Assembly: GCA_963699055.1 (NCBI GenBank)
Contig: CAVOTA010000002.1
Coordinates: forward strand, 1,364,001-1,428,000
Source: Bog-756 sp963699055
GTDB lineage: Bacteria > Actinomycetota > Acidimicrobiia > Acidimicrobiales > RAAP-2
Direction of reading: 5' to 3'
Length of the DNA: 64,000 bases
The notes under the pieces were generated by a model, which worked only from the letters and a program-made list of their open reading frames with translations, was not told the DNA's origin and made no database searches. The translations under genes and the position numbers were made by a program. Positions 51,107-60,097 of the stretch are shown here, one piece after another (positions within the stretch are counted from its first letter, which is position 1; each line of letters opens with the position of its first letter).

Positions 51107-53685
51107 GCTTCGTCCTCCCCGTCGAGCCGACGCCGTCGGGTGGCGCCCGGTCCGAGGAGCAGGAGGAGTCCGCCCAGGAGGGACGCCAGGGTCACGACCA
51201 CGATGGCGGGCAGGAGGAACCGCGTCGTCGCACTGAGCCCGACCAGTAGGAATCCGGTCGGGATCGACGCCGGCGGGGCGACCACCGGTGTCTTCGCCGT
51301 ACCCGAGCCGCCGCCCCCGGTCGAGGAGGACGTGAGGGGCAGTGCACTCTGCGTCGACGAAGGGGTGTAGTCCGACGCGCCCGACGAGTAGCCCGTGGAG
51401 CCCGACGAGTAGTCGGAGGACCCGCTCGTGCCGGCATTCGTCGTGGTGGTCGTCGACCCCGCGGTCGTCGTCGACGTCGTGGTCGTGGTCGGCGTCTTCG
51501 GGGCGGGGGCGATGGACACGTCGTTGGCGATGTCGGCCAGTGCCGCCGAGTAGAGGGACGTGGGCAGCGGGGCGTAGCCGGCCGGCAGGTCACCGGAGTG
51601 CGAGTACGTCACCAGGTTGGTGAGCAGGTTCTTGACCGCGGTGCCCTCGGTGTTGGACAGCGTCGACGTCGGGACGACGGCGTAGGTGACGTTCGTCATC
51701 GGGTACGCCGCCGCGTTCGTGTCGTCGTAGTCGATCGTGTAGGTGCCGGCCGGGCAGCTCAGGTTGCCGGTCGGGCAGGCGGTGAGGCTCGAGGCCGCAG
51801 CCTCGAGGCTGGCTATCGTGGGGGTCACGAACTGGCCGGCCGGGTTCTCGATGGCGGCGGTCGACAGTCCGTAGAACTGTGCCTCCGACGTGTCCATGAG
51901 GCCGAAGGCGGCGCACGGGTCCTCGGGGTTCGGGGGCTGGGGGAGCACGGTCCCCCCGTAGCACCAGGTGCGCATGGCCTTGGCCTGGAAGGCCGGGGAC
52001 TGCGCCGGCCCGTAGTTGTTGGCCGTCGCCGACAGCGCCGGGAACGTCGAATAGCCGCTGCAACTGGGATAGACCCACGTGGCACCCGGGTACGGCGGCC
52101 AGATGGACGAGCCGAGCGGCGGCGTCGTCAGCGTGGTCGACGCCACGTTGGTGTCGGTGACCGTCACGTTGACCGGGCTCGACTGGCCGACCTCGTCGAC
52201 CGGCACCTGGAACGGGGCGTTCGGCGTGTTGCAGAGCCACTCGCTCGCCTGGTAGCTCGAGCCGCTGGCCACGTTCGAGTTGAACGAACCGAAGGTCTGG
52301 GGCGAGTAGTCGCCCGCCGGCACCGGGTTGAGCATCTCGAAGGCGTTGTACTGCGCCATGTACTCGAACTGGATCTTGCGGGACCGGGTCGACGGGCAGC
52401 CGACCAGCTGGGCACAGGTGACCGGAGGGTTGGCGGCGGCCAGGGCGTCGGACAGGTTGTCGGCCAGGTTGTAGGCGAACCTCGGCTTGGTCTGACTGAC
52501 CGTCGGGTTCCCCACCGGGGACTGGTAGAGCGACGTGATCAGCCCCGCCACCATGTTGGGGGTGAGCTTGAGATCGTTGATCGGGAAGTTCTGGCCCTGG
52601 TCGGACTCGCCGGCCAGGAAGCTCTCCGTGGTCCCGGACAGGGCGATGGGGATGTAGGCGTACGCCTTGCCGAGCAGGCTGGCGGTCTGGGACGGGTCGG
52701 AGGCGTTGTCGACGAAGGCGATCGTCGTCCCGCCGGCGGCGAAGTCGCCGATGACCGAGTTGTCGTCGGTCGCGGTGTTGAGGGCGACCACACCGTTCTT
52801 CTGTTCGCACGTCGCATCGATGGCCGCGGGGATGAAGTGCTCGAGGCTGAAGGCGCTGTCGACGTAGACCTGCGGGTCCGAGGCCGGACAGCCGGACGGT
52901 GGTGCCGCGAAGTTCAGCGGGACCACCGCGGAGTTCGCCGCCGTGATCGTCGGACCGTTGCCCGCCGACGCACCCTGGCCCGGCTCGTAGGTCACGACGA
53001 GCTCGCACGGGTCCGTCGTGTCGTCGCAGTTGAACGGCGCCACCTGCCCGTGCTTGTTCACCAGGTCGTAGGCGGGGATCTGGTTGTTGCCCTCACCGGC
53101 CGGGTCGTCGAAGACCGGATAGGAGAGCGACGTCAGGTTCTGGGTCTGGGCGTCGTTGGTGACGGGGACCGCGGTCGGCTGCAGGTACTGGGACTCCCAG
53201 TTGCCGTTCAGGCACGACGGGTCGGTGGGCGACGTGTTCGCCGCGCAGAACGCCACCCGGATGCTGCCGGTGGGGTCGAAGTTCTTCGCCGTCACGTACA
53301 CGTACTGGTCGTTCTCCAGGTTGGTGTTGGGTGCGACGTCGATGGTCGGGCAGGTGGTCTGGCCGGAGGCGCAGGGCAGGGTGACCAGGCAGCCCCCGTT
53401 GCCGTCGGACGAGCAGGGTGTGGTGGCGCCCGCAGTCGACGTGCGCGCCGAGAGCGGCGCGGTGGCACCGACCACCGACACCGTGGCCATCGCCACGATG
53501 AGGACCAGCCACAGCCGGAGGCTGCGCCGCTGGAGCAGGTTGCGGACGCGCCGCCCCCTGCCCGATGGTGCCAGGTGTGCAGACATTGCGCCCTCGTGTC
53601 CCTTCGTAGCGTTGCCGGTGGTGTCCGGACCCGGGGTCGAGGGGTCCGGCGCGGTGGGTTGACGGTCGTGCATCGGTCGGCTCAC
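51103..53685 (-). CDS. large membrane-anchored PstS-like surface protein
   Basis: 860 aa. Signal/transmembrane segment (LRLWLVLIVAMATVSVVGAT), an Ig-like domain resembling neocarzinostatin-type modules (NLENDQYVYVTAKNF ... IRVAFCA), a periplasmic-binding-protein-like region (VYVDSAFSLEHFIPAAI ... IAFVDNASDP), a Thr/Ser/Gly-rich linker and a carboxy-terminal helix followed by RRRR. Many Cys pairs suggest disulfides. LPLTS occurs but not next to the helix, so it is not a classical sortase signal. GTG 53685 overlaps the previous stop (GTGA); ATG 53586 with GAGGG upstream is an alternative that gives a more normal signal peptide. Ligand uncertain. Confidence 0.72.
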   Translation of the reverse strand: MSRPMHDRQPTAPDPSTPGPDTTGNATKGHEGAMSAHLAPSGRGRRVRNLLQRRSLRLWLVLIVAMATVSVVGATAPLSARTSTAGATTPCSSDGNGGCLVTLPCASGQTTCPTIDVAPNTNLENDQYVYVTAKNFDPTGSIRVAFCAANTSPTDPSCLNGNWESQYLQPTAVPVTNDAQTQNLTSLSYPVFDDPAGEGNNQIPAYDLVNKHGQVAPFNCDDTTDPCELVVTYEPGQGASAGNGPTITAANSAVVPLNFAAPPSGCPASDPQVYVDSAFSLEHFIPAAIDATCEQKNGVVALNTATDDNSVIGDFAAGGTTIAFVDNASDPSQTASLLGKAYAYIPIALSGTTESFLAGESDQGQNFPINDLKLTPNMVAGLITSLYQSPVGNPTVSQTKPRFAYNLADNLSDALAAANPPVTCAQLVGCPSTRSRKIQFEYMAQYNAFEMLNPVPAGDYSPQTFGSFNSNVASGSSYQASEWLCNTPNAPFQVPVDEVGQSSPVNVTVTDTNVASTTLTTPPLGSSIWPPYPGATWVYPSCSGYSTFPALSATANNYGPAQSPAFQAKAMRTWCYGGTVLPQPPNPEDPCAAFGLMDTSEAQFYGLSTAAIENPAGQFVTPTIASLEAAASSLTACPTGNLSCPAGTYTIDYDDTNAAAYPMTNVTYAVVPTSTLSNTEGTAVKNLLTNLVTYSHSGDLPAGYAPLPTSLYSAALADIANDVSIAPAPKTPTTTTTSTTTAGSTTTTTNAGTSGSSDYSSGSTGYSSGASDYTPSSTQSALPLTSSSTGGGGSGTAKTPVVAPPASIPTGFLLVGLSATTRFLLPAIVVVTLASLLGGLLLLLGPGATRRRRLDGEDEA

Positions 53686-55490
53686 GCTCCGGGTGCCGGC
53701 GGCACCACGAGCCCGTCGCCCCGGCGCTTGCGGTTGATGCGCATGGCGATGAGCGGCGGCAGCAGGATGATCCCGAGGATGAGCAGGGCCCAGCCGATGT
53801 AGAGGCCGGCCTCGGGACTGGCCACCGCATCGGTGGCCGCCACCAGCGAGTCGGCCCGGGCGTACTGGTTCGGGCCGCCGACACCCAGCTTGCGCACGAT
53901 CTGGCCGTTCACCACCGTGTAGCCCTCGGCGGCCAGCTTCGGCGTGAGTCCGGCGGCTTCGGCGGCGGAGGTGAACGCCTCGGAGCCGGAGCCACTACCC
54001 GACGATCCACCGGAACCGCCCGAGGACCCGCCGGAACCGCCGGAGCCTCCCGACGACGCGCCCGCCCCGGTGGTGGTGGTGACCCCGCCGCCGCTGGTGC
54101 TCCCCGTGCCCCCGATGCCGCCACCACCGAGGCCCTGGACCACGGGTGAACCGGGCAGCGGGATCTCCCCGTCGACGTACGGGTTCTTGCAGTCGGCGGC
54201 CGACACCGGAGGTGGCTCCTGTCCGCCGTTCATCCGGCCGATGGCGTCGAAGTCCTCCTGGACCAGGACCGGGGGCAGCGGCGAGTAGCCGAGTGTCGCC
54301 ATCTTCTCCTGGCCCTCGCACGCCAGGAACGCCGCGAACACGCCGAGGGCGTTTCCCTTCGACGCCGGGAACGGCGAGGTGCCGCCGGTCGGGTTGGAGC
54401 CGGGGACCCCGGTGGGGTTCGCCGCGCACGCCGTGTGCTGGGCGGCGGCCAGACCGGGTGAGCACGGCGCCACGATGTAGCTGTAGGCCGACAGGGGGTA
54501 GGCGTTGGGCAGCGGGTTGGTGTACACGTCGGTCAGGTCCTGGGTCAGGTCGGGGTGCAGCAGCGCCGCCTCGAGGGCGGTGGCCACGTTGAGCGACGTC
54601 GGCTGCACGTCCGCCCCGCTGGCGTTGGCCAGGTTGGCGACCGGGAACCCGTGCTCCTTGGCGAACGCGGTCTCGACGTAGGTGATCGAGCCCTGGCTCG
54701 AGAGGGCGGACACGTAGTTGGCGGCGTTGTCCGAGCCGCTCTCCCCCACCGGGTAGCCCGCGTTCCACCCCGGGTACGTCCCCGGGTCGGGGTGGGAGCT
54801 GGAGGCCGGCACCGGCCAGCTGGCCGTCGGCTGGCCCGGGTTGCCGGATTGGAAGGCGTTCTGGGCGGCGACGAAGTTGCCGTTGTCCTCGTGGAGCAGG
54901 TAGTCGCTCAGGAGGTAGTTCTCACCCGAGGCGTCGGAGCGGAACACCGGGATGATGTTCGAGTCGGGGAGGTCCCCGGACAGCTGCGGATTGAGTGCGG
55001 CGATGGCCGGGTTGTTCCACTTGGTGATCTCGCCGAGGAAGATCTGGGCGACCACCGTGGCGTTCAGGTTCAGGTTGGAGATCCGCTGCCCGTCGTTCCC
55101 GTTCAGGTTGAACATGAAGGCGAGCCCACCGGCGACGTCCGGCAGGTACTGGTACGGCTGGGTGGGGTAGTAGGTCGACTGCTGGGCGCTGTAGGGGATG
55201 TCCGACGCGGCGAAGTCGATCTGGTTCTGTCCGAAGTTGTTGAGGCCGATGACCGACGACGACACCTGCCAGTTGATGTTGAGGCCGAACAGCGTCGACG
55301 ACTGGCCCACCCACTGCTGGATGGCCACCGAGGCGAAGCTCGACCCGGTCGACTGCATGGAGGGGCTGGCCCCGGCGGGTACGGCCCCCCAGAGCTGGGT
55401 GGCCGCCACCAGGGCGACGAAGGAACCCGCCACCGCGCCCAGCGCACGCGCCCGGCGCGTTCGCCGGCTAACCGAACTGTCCGTTGACAT
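53682..55490 (-). CDS. pstS: membrane-anchored PstS-like phosphate-binding protein
   Basis: 602 aa. Signal peptide (GAVAGSFVALVAATQLWGAVPAGAS), then a PstS domain: STGSSFASVAIQQWV, QIDFAASDIPYSAQQ, FLGEITKWNNPAIAAL, PVFRSDASGENYLLSDYLL. The carboxy third is a long Gly/Ser linker, a domain of about 80 residues and an anchor helix (IGWALLILGIILLPPLIAM) with a basic tail. Ordinary PstS proteins are about 350 aa lipoproteins; here anchoring is by a helix instead. ATG 55490 lies inside the end of pstB (23-bp overlap). Confidence 0.85.
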   Translation of the reverse strand: MSTDSSVSRRTRRARALGAVAGSFVALVAATQLWGAVPAGASPSMQSTGSSFASVAIQQWVGQSSTLFGLNINWQVSSSVIGLNNFGQNQIDFAASDIPYSAQQSTYYPTQPYQYLPDVAGGLAFMFNLNGNDGQRISNLNLNATVVAQIFLGEITKWNNPAIAALNPQLSGDLPDSNIIPVFRSDASGENYLLSDYLLHEDNGNFVAAQNAFQSGNPGQPTASWPVPASSSHPDPGTYPGWNAGYPVGESGSDNAANYVSALSSQGSITYVETAFAKEHGFPVANLANASGADVQPTSLNVATALEAALLHPDLTQDLTDVYTNPLPNAYPLSAYSYIVAPCSPGLAAAQHTACAANPTGVPGSNPTGGTSPFPASKGNALGVFAAFLACEGQEKMATLGYSPLPPVLVQEDFDAIGRMNGGQEPPPVSAADCKNPYVDGEIPLPGSPVVQGLGGGGIGGTGSTSGGGVTTTTGAGASSGGSGGSGGSSGGSGGSSGSGSGSEAFTSAAEAAGLTPKLAAEGYTVVNGQIVRKLGVGGPNQYARADSLVAATDAVASPEAGLYIGWALLILGIILLPPLIAMRINRKRRGDGLVVPPAPGA

Positions 55491-56313
55491 AATCGAAGGT
55501 CCTCTGGTCGGTGGGCTCGCCGAAGATCATCTCGGTGCGGCCGGCCTCGATGACGCGGCCCGGCTGGTTCTCCTCGGCGAGGAAGAAGGCGCAGTAGTCG
55601 GAGACCCGTTGGGCCTGCTGCATGTTGTGGGTCACGATGACGACGGTCACCTCGTCGGCGATCTCCTTGATCGTCTGCTCGATCCGCAGGGTCGAGGTCG
55701 GGTCGAGGGCCGAGCACGGTTCGTCCATCAGCAGCACGCGGGGCTTGACGGCGAGCGACCGGGCGATGCACAGGCGCTGCTGCTGGCCGCCGGAGAGCGC
55801 CCCGCCCAGCTCGCCCTGACGGTCCTTGACCTCGTTCCACAGCCCGGCCTTGGCCAGCGACTCCTCGATGAGGTCGTCCTTGTCGGCCGGGGAGACGCGC
55901 GAGAACTTCAGTCCGGCGAGCACGTTCTCGGCGATGGTCATGGCCGGGAAGGGATTCGGCTTCTGGAACACCATGCCGATGTGGCGCCGCGTCTCCATGG
56001 CCCGCTGCCCGGGACCGTAGATGTCGACGCCGTCGAGCTTCACCTGGCCGGCCAGCTGGGCGCCCGGGACCACCTCGTGCATGCGGTTGAGGATGCGGAG
56101 GAAGGTGGACTTGCCGCAGCCGGACGGGCCGATGAGGGCGGTGACCTTGGACTTCTCCATGGTGAGGTTCACGGTCTCGAGCACCAGCCGTCCACCGAAC
56201 CACGCGCACACGCCGGTGGCGTCGATCTGGCCGGGCTCACCCAGCGAGTAGGTGCCGGTGAACGCCTGCGGGTGCCCGGGGTCCATGGGGGCCGGGGGCA
56301 GGGTCGTGGTCAT
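55468..56313 (-). CDS. pstB: phosphate ABC transporter ATP-binding protein
   Basis: ATPase of the high-affinity phosphate importer, 281 aa. Walker A GPSGCGKST, signature LSGGQQQR, Walker B VLLMDEPCSALD and the PstB-type FQKPNPFPAMTIAENV. ATG 56313 overlaps the pstA stop by ATGA. Confidence 0.97.
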   Translation of the reverse strand: MTTTLPPAPMDPGHPQAFTGTYSLGEPGQIDATGVCAWFGGRLVLETVNLTMEKSKVTALIGPSGCGKSTFLRILNRMHEVVPGAQLAGQVKLDGVDIYGPGQRAMETRRHIGMVFQKPNPFPAMTIAENVLAGLKFSRVSPADKDDLIEESLAKAGLWNEVKDRQGELGGALSGGQQQRLCIARSLAVKPRVLLMDEPCSALDPTSTLRIEQTIKEIADEVTVVIVTHNMQQAQRVSDYCAFFLAEENQPGRVIEAGRTEMIFGEPTDQRTFDYVNGQFG

Positions 56314-57623
56314 CGCTGCTCACTCTCCTCGATGGGGATCGGCACGAAGATCCGTGCCATGAAGTCGTCCTCGGCCGCCCGGCCGTCACCGCGCCGGCCC
56401 TTCTTGCCCTTCTTGCCCTTGGGCCGGCTGAAGAAGCGGGCCAGGACGAAGAGGATGAGGACCAGCATCATCAGTACGAAGGCGGCCTGGAAGGCCAGGT
56501 CGATGAGTACGGGCTGGGCCTGGCGGACGTCGGACCAGATGACCAGGGGCAGTGCGCCCTGGTCGTGGACGAACGGGTTCCAGTTCTTCACCTGGGACCC
56601 GAACGCGGTGAACAGGAGCGGAGCCGTCTCACCGACGATGCGGGCGACACCGAGGAGCACGGCCGTCACCACACCGGACCGGGCGGTCGGCAGGACCACC
56701 GACCACACCGTCCGCCACTCCGGGGCCCCGAGGGCCTGGGACGCCTCGCGTAGCCCGCTCGGCACCACCCGGAGGACCTCCTCGACCACACGGGTCACCG
56801 AGGGCAGGAGGATGACCACGAGCGCCAGGGAGGCGGCGAACCCCGAGTACGGGAGCACGTGGGTGAGGATCAGCATCGAGTAGATGAAGACCCCGGCCAC
56901 CACCGACGGGGTGCCGCTCATGGCCGTGACCACGGTCCGGACCGTGCGCGACCCGAAGCCGCGGACCTCGTTGAGGTAGATGGCCGTGGCCACGGCGAAG
57001 GGGACGCCGATGGCCACCGCGATCAGGACCTGCTCGAGCGTGCCGATGATGGCGTGGAGGATGCCGACGTGGGCCAGGGCGTTCGGGTCGGCGTCCTCGA
57101 AGGTCTTCTGGTCCTTGGTGAACAGGGCACTCCAGTGGATGCTCGGGATGGCCTTGTAGGACACCCAGAACACGATGAAGAGGATGATGCCGACCATCAG
57201 CAGGGCCGCGCTCACCACGACCACGGCCACCACCCGGTCGGTAGCCACCTGGCGCTCGATGACCTGGGCGGTCCCGAACCAGGTCAGGGCCAGGAACCCG
57301 AGGTACCAGAAGATGAGGAACCCGAAGCCGCCCGAGAGCGAGGTCAGCTGGTAGAAGACGACCCAGACCAGGCAGAGCGACGACACGGCGGCGGCCACCA
57401 GGACGGCGGCGTCCTGGAACCCGAAGGCGCTGGGCCGGATCGGGGTGGGCAGGCGGCGCGGCCGGGGAGCGGTCGGGACCGGCGGCTCGGCGCCGGGCGG
57501 ACCTGCCGGGGCGTCCGGCGGTTGCGGCGCACGTCCGCGGGTGGGCTGCGACTGGGTCGAGGCGGAGGTGGTGGTCACCAGTACGCCCTCCGGCGCCGTC
57601 TGGGTGGTGGCGTCGGGGGTCAC
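56310..57623 (-). CDS. pstA: phosphate ABC transporter permease PstA (N-terminally extended)
   Basis: 437 aa, against about 290 for a typical PstA. The first 75 residues are Pro/Thr-rich and disordered, then two extra helices precede the normal six-helix BPD permease core. The core shows SGTPSVVAGVFIYSML, the EAA-loop segment REASQALGAPEWRTVW and RIVGETAPLLFTAFG. The carboxy end adds a Lys-rich stretch. GTG 57623 lies in a GTGA overlap with pstC. Confidence 0.92.
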   Translation of the reverse strand: MTPDATTQTAPEGVLVTTTSASTQSQPTRGRAPQPPDAPAGPPGAEPPVPTAPRPRRLPTPIRPSAFGFQDAAVLVAAAVSSLCLVWVVFYQLTSLSGGFGFLIFWYLGFLALTWFGTAQVIERQVATDRVVAVVVVSAALLMVGIILFIVFWVSYKAIPSIHWSALFTKDQKTFEDADPNALAHVGILHAIIGTLEQVLIAVAIGVPFAVATAIYLNEVRGFGSRTVRTVVTAMSGTPSVVAGVFIYSMLILTHVLPYSGFAASLALVVILLPSVTRVVEEVLRVVPSGLREASQALGAPEWRTVWSVVLPTARSGVVTAVLLGVARIVGETAPLLFTAFGSQVKNWNPFVHDQGALPLVIWSDVRQAQPVLIDLAFQAAFVLMMLVLILFVLARFFSRPKGKKGKKGRRGDGRAAEDDFMARIFVPIPIEESEQR

Positions 57624-58621
57624 AGGTCCACCCCCGCGCCGCTGCGGGACCGGTTCACGATGGCCGAGGCGGCCAGGTTGATGACCAGGGTGAGCAGGAA
57701 GAGGACGAAGCCGCACAGGAGCAGGTCGTGCACGCCGAGCGCGCCGCCCGACTGGTTGAAGTTGATGGCGATCAGCTGCGAGATGGTGGAGCCGCCGTGC
57801 TGGAGGATCTGGTGGGTGACCTTGTAGGAGCTGGCGAGGATGATCGAGACGGCGATCGTCTCCTCGAGGGCCCGCCCGAGCCCCAGCATGATGGCGCCGA
57901 TCATGCCACCGCGTCCGAAGGGGAGCACCACGGTGCGGATCATCTGCCACCGGCTGGCGCCGAGCGCCAGGGCGGCCTCACGTTCGCCGGCCGGGGCGAG
58001 GGAGAACACCTCACGGCAGATGGACGCCACGATCGGGACGATCATGATGCCGACGACCAGGCCGGCGATGAAGATGGACGCGTTGAGGGGCGGGCTGGTC
58101 ACGTGGAAGAACGGGATGAACGACGCATGGCGGGACAGCCAGGTGCTGAGTCCCACGACACTGCCCTGGAGCTCGAAGAAGGCCCACAGGCCGAAGATGA
58201 TGCTGGGGATGGCGGCAGCCAGGTCGATCAGGGCGATGAACGACCGCCGGGAGCTGATCGGGGCGTACTCGCTGAGGAAGAGGGCGGTGCAGATGGCGAC
58301 CGGGGCGCCGACGATCATGGCCACGAAGGCCACCTCGACGGTCCCGACCAGCGAGGCCAGCACGCCGAAGTCGGAGTGCGAGCCGATCAGGACGGGTCCC
58401 GAGTGGGTGAAGAACCCCCACCCGGCGACCTTGAAGGCCGGCCACCCGGACCAGGCCAGGAACGAGCCGATGGCGACGAGCAGCAGGAAGACCCCGAGGC
58501 CGGACAGCTGAACCCCCCGCCGGAAGATGCGGTCGGGCGTCGAGTAGTCGCGGGTGACCGTGATCGGCGTGGGGGTGGTGGTGCTGGGCGGGGACGGCGG
58601 GAGATCGAGGTCGATGGCCAT
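57620..58621 (-). CDS. pstC: phosphate ABC transporter permease PstC
   Basis: 333 aa, six helices. Permease motifs: AAIPSIIFGLWAFF, the EAA loop EREAALALGASRWQM and GLGRALEETIAVSIIL. ATG 58621 is the natural start after a non-coding upstream frame. First gene of the pst operon; upstream lie five PHO-box-like repeats and a -10 (58719-58783). Confidence 0.95.
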   Translation of the reverse strand: MAIDLDLPPSPPSTTTPTPITVTRDYSTPDRIFRRGVQLSGLGVFLLLVAIGSFLAWSGWPAFKVAGWGFFTHSGPVLIGSHSDFGVLASLVGTVEVAFVAMIVGAPVAICTALFLSEYAPISSRRSFIALIDLAAAIPSIIFGLWAFFELQGSVVGLSTWLSRHASFIPFFHVTSPPLNASIFIAGLVVGIMIVPIVASICREVFSLAPAGEREAALALGASRWQMIRTVVLPFGRGGMIGAIMLGLGRALEETIAVSIILASSYKVTHQILQHGGSTISQLIAINFNQSGGALGVHDLLLCGFVLFLLTLVINLAASAIVNRSRSGAGVDL

Positions 58622-58718
58622 CAGCTCGGTGTTCCTCTGCCCTTTCCGGCTACTCGTCGTGACGTTCGGGCGTCCGCACGGACCACCCGGATGGCATCCC
58701 CCACCAGCGCCTTGGGCC

Positions 58719-58783
58719 ACGGTACCGAGTGAAGGTAAACGTTCGGGAAACTTCGGGCGACGCAAGGGTGATTGTTCGGTGAG
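58719..58783 (-). promoter_or_regulatory. PHO-box array (five 11-bp repeats) and -10 of the pst operon
   Basis: Minus strand: CTCACC, ATCACC, GTCGCC, TTTCCC and TTTACC at exact 11-bp steps (58783 down to 58734), then nine bases, then TACCGT (complement of 58719-58724). The architecture equals that of the pstS promoter at 49791. Confidence 0.78.
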
Positions 58784-58845
58784 GGTCGCGTGGCGGCGTC
58801 CGCCCCGTGCCGCGTCCCGTTCCGGGCACACCCGTCCGGGGTCCG

Positions 58846-59559
58846 TCAGAAGCCCTGGTACTCCCCACGTCCGATCGGAAAGGTGAGCTCACCCGACTTC
58901 CACGCGAACCGGTGGTCGGCCCCGATGGTGATGGGCGCCACGCCCACCGAGAGGGTCGTCGGGGAGTAGGTCGACCGCTCGGCCAGCGCGATCGAGTTGG
59001 TGATGGCGGTGCCGGAGTCGGCGTTCGCCTTCGAGATCTGGGACACGTCGATCCAGTAGAGGTCGTGACCGCCGCAGGCGACGAACGTGGCGAGCCACTT
59101 CTGACCGGACGACGTCGTCCACAGCACCGGCTCGGCGATCACGACCGAGCCGTCCTGGGGGATGGTCGCCACCGGCGCCGTCGAAGCGTCGGGACCGCCG
59201 TAGAGCTCCACCCCGGGCGGGAGCATGAAGCCGTCGACCAGCGCCGAGCCTCCGTGGTCCCGGATGTCCTCCAGCGCCGACACGGCGGCCTGGTTCGGCG
59301 CCGACGAGGTGAAGGGGGGCTGGACCCCCTGGTCCATCCCGGCCGGCACCTGTCCGTGGATCTCGTAGTTGCAACCGGCGAGCACCAGGTCCGGCGGCTT
59401 GATCAGCGCTGTCGTCGAGGCAGCGGTGGACGTGGACGGGGAGGATCCGGAGCCGCAGGCGGCCGCGACCAGCGCCACCACGGCGATCAGCCCGACCAGG
59501 CCGGAGCGGCGGTGACGGTTCGTACGAGGGATGACGGTTCCCGGGGTGTCGGCGTGCAT
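58846..59559 (-). CDS. putative lipoprotein of unknown function
   Basis: 237 aa. Signal peptide with lipobox (VVALVAAAC followed by GSGSS), then a Ser/Thr linker and a globular part with Cys in LVLAGCNYEIHG and TFVACGGHDLYW. I do not recognise the family. ATG 59559 has AGGA five bases upstream; the frame opens earlier but that part looks non-coding. Position upstream of pstC suggests an envelope role related to phosphate, which is inference. Confidence 0.78.
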   Translation of the reverse strand: MHADTPGTVIPRTNRHRRSGLVGLIAVVALVAAACGSGSSPSTSTAASTTALIKPPDLVLAGCNYEIHGQVPAGMDQGVQPPFTSSAPNQAAVSALEDIRDHGGSALVDGFMLPPGVELYGGPDASTAPVATIPQDGSVVIAEPVLWTTSSGQKWLATFVACGGHDLYWIDVSQISKANADSGTAITNSIALAERSTYSPTTLSVGVAPITIGADHRFAWKSGELTFPIGRGEYQGF

Positions 59560-59897
59560 GGTGTCCTGTCGAGTGGCGCGGTGGTCCGCAGGCGGCTGTC
59601 GGAGCCCGTCCGGGCCGCCCGAGTGGACGGAGGGACGGTGTCCGGTCCCTTGGGGTGCAGGGCGACCAAGTTCTCGCACGCCCACCGGCCGGTGTCAACG
59701 CGACACGTCCCGATCCGTGCCCCTCCACACAAGAATCACCCTCCGGTAACCCTCCGGACAGCCGGCGTTCACCTTGTCCCGCCGGGTGTCGGCCCGCCCG
59801 ACCGACCAGCCGCACCGACTGGTCCGAGCCGCCGCCGACCCGGGTCGACCGACGCGCACCCGGCCGGGGTCCCCGGACACGGCCCTAGGATCGGTCC
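59560..59897. promoter_or_regulatory. 338-bp divergent intergenic region
   Basis: Between the lipoprotein gene (minus) and a 58-codon ORF (plus). It holds the PHO-like repeats at 59735-59773 and a leaderless-type -10, TAGGAT at 59886-59891, six bases before ATG 59898. No other ORF supported. Confidence 0.4.
59735..59773 (+). promoter_or_regulatory. third PHO-box-like repeat array
   Basis: ATCACC (59735), GTAACC (59746), a degenerate GACAGC (59757) and TTCACC (59768) at 11-bp steps on the plus strand. Unlike the pst arrays, no -10 follows after nine bases, so the controlled promoter is unclear. Confidence 0.5.
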
Positions 59898-60074
59898 ATG
59901 CGCACCCCGTCCCACCGCGTCCGCCGGCTGCTCGTCCTGGTCCTGGTGGTGGTGGTCGGCGCGGCGGCCTGGCGCCGGACCGTGTCCCCGGCCGTCGGTC
60001 GACCCGCGCTGCTGCCGGCGATCGGTGGGGACACCTGGCCGCCGGTGCCGGTCAAGGACGCCGGTGCCGCCTGA
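59898..60074 (+). CDS. 58-aa small membrane/secreted peptide
   Basis: ATG 59898 to TGA 60074. Basic amino end (MRTPSHRVRR), a hydrophobic helix (LLVLVLVVVVGAAAW) and a short Pro-rich tail ending VKDAGAA. TAGGAT ends six bases before the ATG, the same leaderless arrangement as soxR and rpiB. Family unknown; PHO-like repeats lie about 125 bp upstream. Confidence 0.55.
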   Translation: MRTPSHRVRRLLVLVLVVVVGAAAWRRTVSPAVGRPALLPAIGGDTWPPVPVKDAGAA

Positions 60075-60097
60075 GCGGGGTCACCGCAGACGCGCCG

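Noticed and set aside
51330..51360. LPXTG-type sorting signal (LPLTS) in the 860-aa surface protein
   Set aside because: The motif is separated from the C-terminal helix by more than 30 residues, and the only sortase-fold gene here lacks the catalytic Cys and His.
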